A DNA stretch of 64,000 nt from Tanytarsus gracilentus (taxonomy: Eukaryota > Arthropoda > Insecta > Diptera > Chironomidae), in assembly GCA_038502055.1 (NCBI GenBank), contig JAXRKN010000045.1:5912501-5976500 (forward strand), read 5' to 3'. The notes under the pieces were generated by a model. The model worked only from the letters and a program-made list of their open reading frames with translations. It did not search any database and was not told the origin of the DNA. This document shows, piece by piece, positions 62,417 through 64,000 of the stretch. A program made the translations under genes and the position numbers. Position 1 is the stretch's first letter. Every line of letters begins with the position of its first letter.

Positions 62417-63391
62417 CCTTCTCCTAAATTTTCAACAAATTAAACTTTAAAATTCACAAAATTTATATGCAACAGATTAAAAATTTGCCAAATATTGAAT
62501 TCAAAAATATTTTTTTATTTTATGATTAAAAATCAAAAGCTTATAAAGCTCTTTCTCAGCCACGAGTCTTAGTTGAAGAAGATCCAAATTACGACTGACA
62601 GAAAACTCGCAGTGAACAATAATAATTGTGCACTTAATTTGGCGCATGCGGCGTGGTTTATGGTGGATCGTATGTTACGAGCTTTTATGTCATTGCAAAA
62701 TAGTTGAATGAATCCCAAAAATTACCAAAAAAAAATTATATACATTTTAAAATTGTTGTTAGTTAATGAAATTAGAATGTTTTTTGACTAATTATTAAAG
62801 CCCAATGATTGTAATAATTATTGATTAAGGAACATCGCATGTGACTTGACATATCAACAATAAAAATAAATTCTGTTTATATTAAAATATATTTTTTTGT
62901 TGTAGGTATTTTTAACTGAAGTTAAAGAAAAGACTTTTTATCAGGACATCAAAATTTTAATATTTTTCGAGCAGCTTTTGTCTTAAACAAAAAATATAAA
63001 AATAACGGCACAAAAATTTTTAAAATTTTCGGGGGATGCTAACTTCACTCAATTTTAATTTTTACATCTGGCAACCCTGCTAAAAACTTCTAGAACAATC
63101 GAATCGAGAAAAATCGAGCGCGTGAGAAAAAAAATTAAAGTTCAGTAAATTTCAAAGTTTGGTGTAAGAGCGACCAGAGAAAAGGGGTAAATCCGAAATT
63201 CCTTAATTCAAGTGTAAATTCTTGTGAAAAAAAATCTTTAAAAAACGTGCGTAAAGCTTCCAAGAAAGCGTTAGAAAATTAAAGTCTGAGAAAATTTTTT
63301 TCGCTTTTCTGAAAAATTTTCTAATCGATTGTTTTATTTTATTTTATAGATTAATTAACTCTATTGCGATAAAGAAACAAAAGAGCGGAGC
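62417..63391. promoter_or_regulatory. divergent promoter region of the secreted gene and the J-protein gene
   Basis: The region holds GCGCATGCG (62642-62650), a near-complete NRF-1/Erect-wing palindrome. TTCTAGAA (63088-63095) is the inverted core of a heat-shock element, with TTCAGT as a possible initiator at 63141-63146. An acceptor TTTTATAG at 63342-63349 shows that the J-protein 5'UTR is spliced; GG|GTAAAT near 63187 is the likeliest donor. The distances fit an HSF-responsive promoter about 50 bases upstream of the start site, but this is inferred from sequence only. Confidence 0.5.
63088..63095. promoter_or_regulatory. heat-shock-element core TTCTAGAA
   Basis: AACTTCTAGAAC contains nTTCnnGAAn, the two-unit inverted core bound by HSF. 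A third unit is only weakly present to the right (GAGAA). Its place before a J-protein gene makes it meaningful. Confidence 0.45.
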
Positions 63392-64000
63392 ATGGTGAAA
63401 GAGACGGGATATTATGATCTATTGGGTGAGTTAAATAATTTTTTAATGCTTTGAGCATTTTCCTAATTATTTAATTGATTTTTAGGCGTTAAACCCAACT
63501 GTAATAGCGATGACCTAAAGAAAGCATACCGTAAACTTGCATTAAAATATCATCCCGATAAGGTACGACCCTTTTTAAATTATGTCACATTTTTTCCCGA
63601 GGACTTTTAAATTTCAATGTCCGGGCTTTTTTAGAATCCAAATGAAGGTGAAAAATTTAAGCAGATCTCAATGGCTTACGAGGTCCTCTCCGATGCCGAA
63701 AAGCGACAAATTTACGACCACGGTGGTGAGAATGCCATTAAGAAGGGTGGATCAGGTGGCGGCGGTGGCGGCGGCTTCCATAGTCCGATGGATCTCTTCG
63801 ATATGTTTTTCGGCAATTCTTTCGGCGGCGGTGGTGGAAGGTAAGAAGAAGATGATGATGACAAAATGTGCAGTTCATAAAAAAAAGAAAGGCAAAATTT
63901 TTATTTCGACGATTCTCGAACAAACGTCTTCGAAACAGAAATTTTTCTTTCTTCCAACTATATGACTGTATTCATGCTCTACGCTCACACATTTGACGTG
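63392..64000 (+). CDS. Droj2: DNAJA-type (type I) J-protein, 5' part only
   Basis: Exons 63392-63425, 63486-63562 and 63635-63840 encode the first 105 residues; the fourth exon lies beyond the window. The J domain is complete: MVKETGYYDLLGVKPN, helix II (DLKKAYRKLALKYH), the HPD triad at 34-36 that stimulates Hsp70 ATPase, and helices III-IV (GEKFKQISMAYEVLSD). A Gly-rich linker with an MDLFDMFFG motif follows, as in DNAJA1/2/4 and Drosophila Droj2; zinc fingers and substrate-binding domains should follow downstream. The protein is a cytosolic Hsp70 co-chaperone. Assignment to type I is firm; the exact orthologue (Droj2-like) is likely, not proven. Confidence 0.92.

Overview
This window is AT-rich insect nuclear DNA, roughly 30% G+C by eye. 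Most introns that join clear reading frames are 50-75 bases long with GT..AG ends. The recognisable proteins (RpS16, AAR2, a ZNF800-type zinc-finger protein, a DNAJA/Droj2-type co-chaperone) look dipteran. A lower dipteran (midge or gnat-like) fits best, but I cannot name a species.

The window has two halves. Positions 1 to about 44,170 hold no convincing protein-coding gene: open frames are short, AT-rich and lack codon-like composition. What this half does contain is mobile DNA. Three copies (9883-10724, 27045-28007 reversed, 33743-34518 reversed) belong to one unnamed element family with conserved ends between short A runs and changeable tandem-repeat cores. Two small hAT-like elements have perfect 8-bp target-site duplications (18919-19653 and 28841-29128). 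A family of short inverted repeats carries a GGGGTGGACACT-like end, and a near-palindromic TAGGTTCGAATCCTA motif recurs. One possible minus-strand exon or microexon lies near 7,900.

Positions 44,172-64,000 are gene-dense. In order they hold: an F-box protein (minus, 4 exons) divergent from AAR2 (plus, 2 exons); a six-finger ZNF800-like protein (plus, 6 coding exons, 1094 aa); a convergent single-pass membrane microprotein (minus, 2 exons); RpS16 (minus, 5'UTR intron, pyrimidine initiator); a secreted leucine-rich-repeat protein (plus, one exon); an uncharacterised secreted 416-aa protein (minus, 7 exons); and the first three coding exons of a DNAJA-type J protein (plus, running off the right edge). 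The 3-kb third-last intron by position (exon B to exon C) of the secreted gene contains a frameshifted, polyadenylated retro-insertion coding for a coiled-coil protein like non-LTR ORF1 / baculovirus FP proteins.

The genes form no operon. Most are housekeeping: ribosome (RpS16), spliceosome assembly (AAR2), protein folding (J protein), probable ubiquitin ligase adaptor (F-box), probable nuclear zinc-finger factor. The two divergent pairs (F-box/AAR2 and secreted protein/J protein) may share promoters. All exon joins were made by hand from splice-site sequence and reading frame and have not been checked against transcripts.
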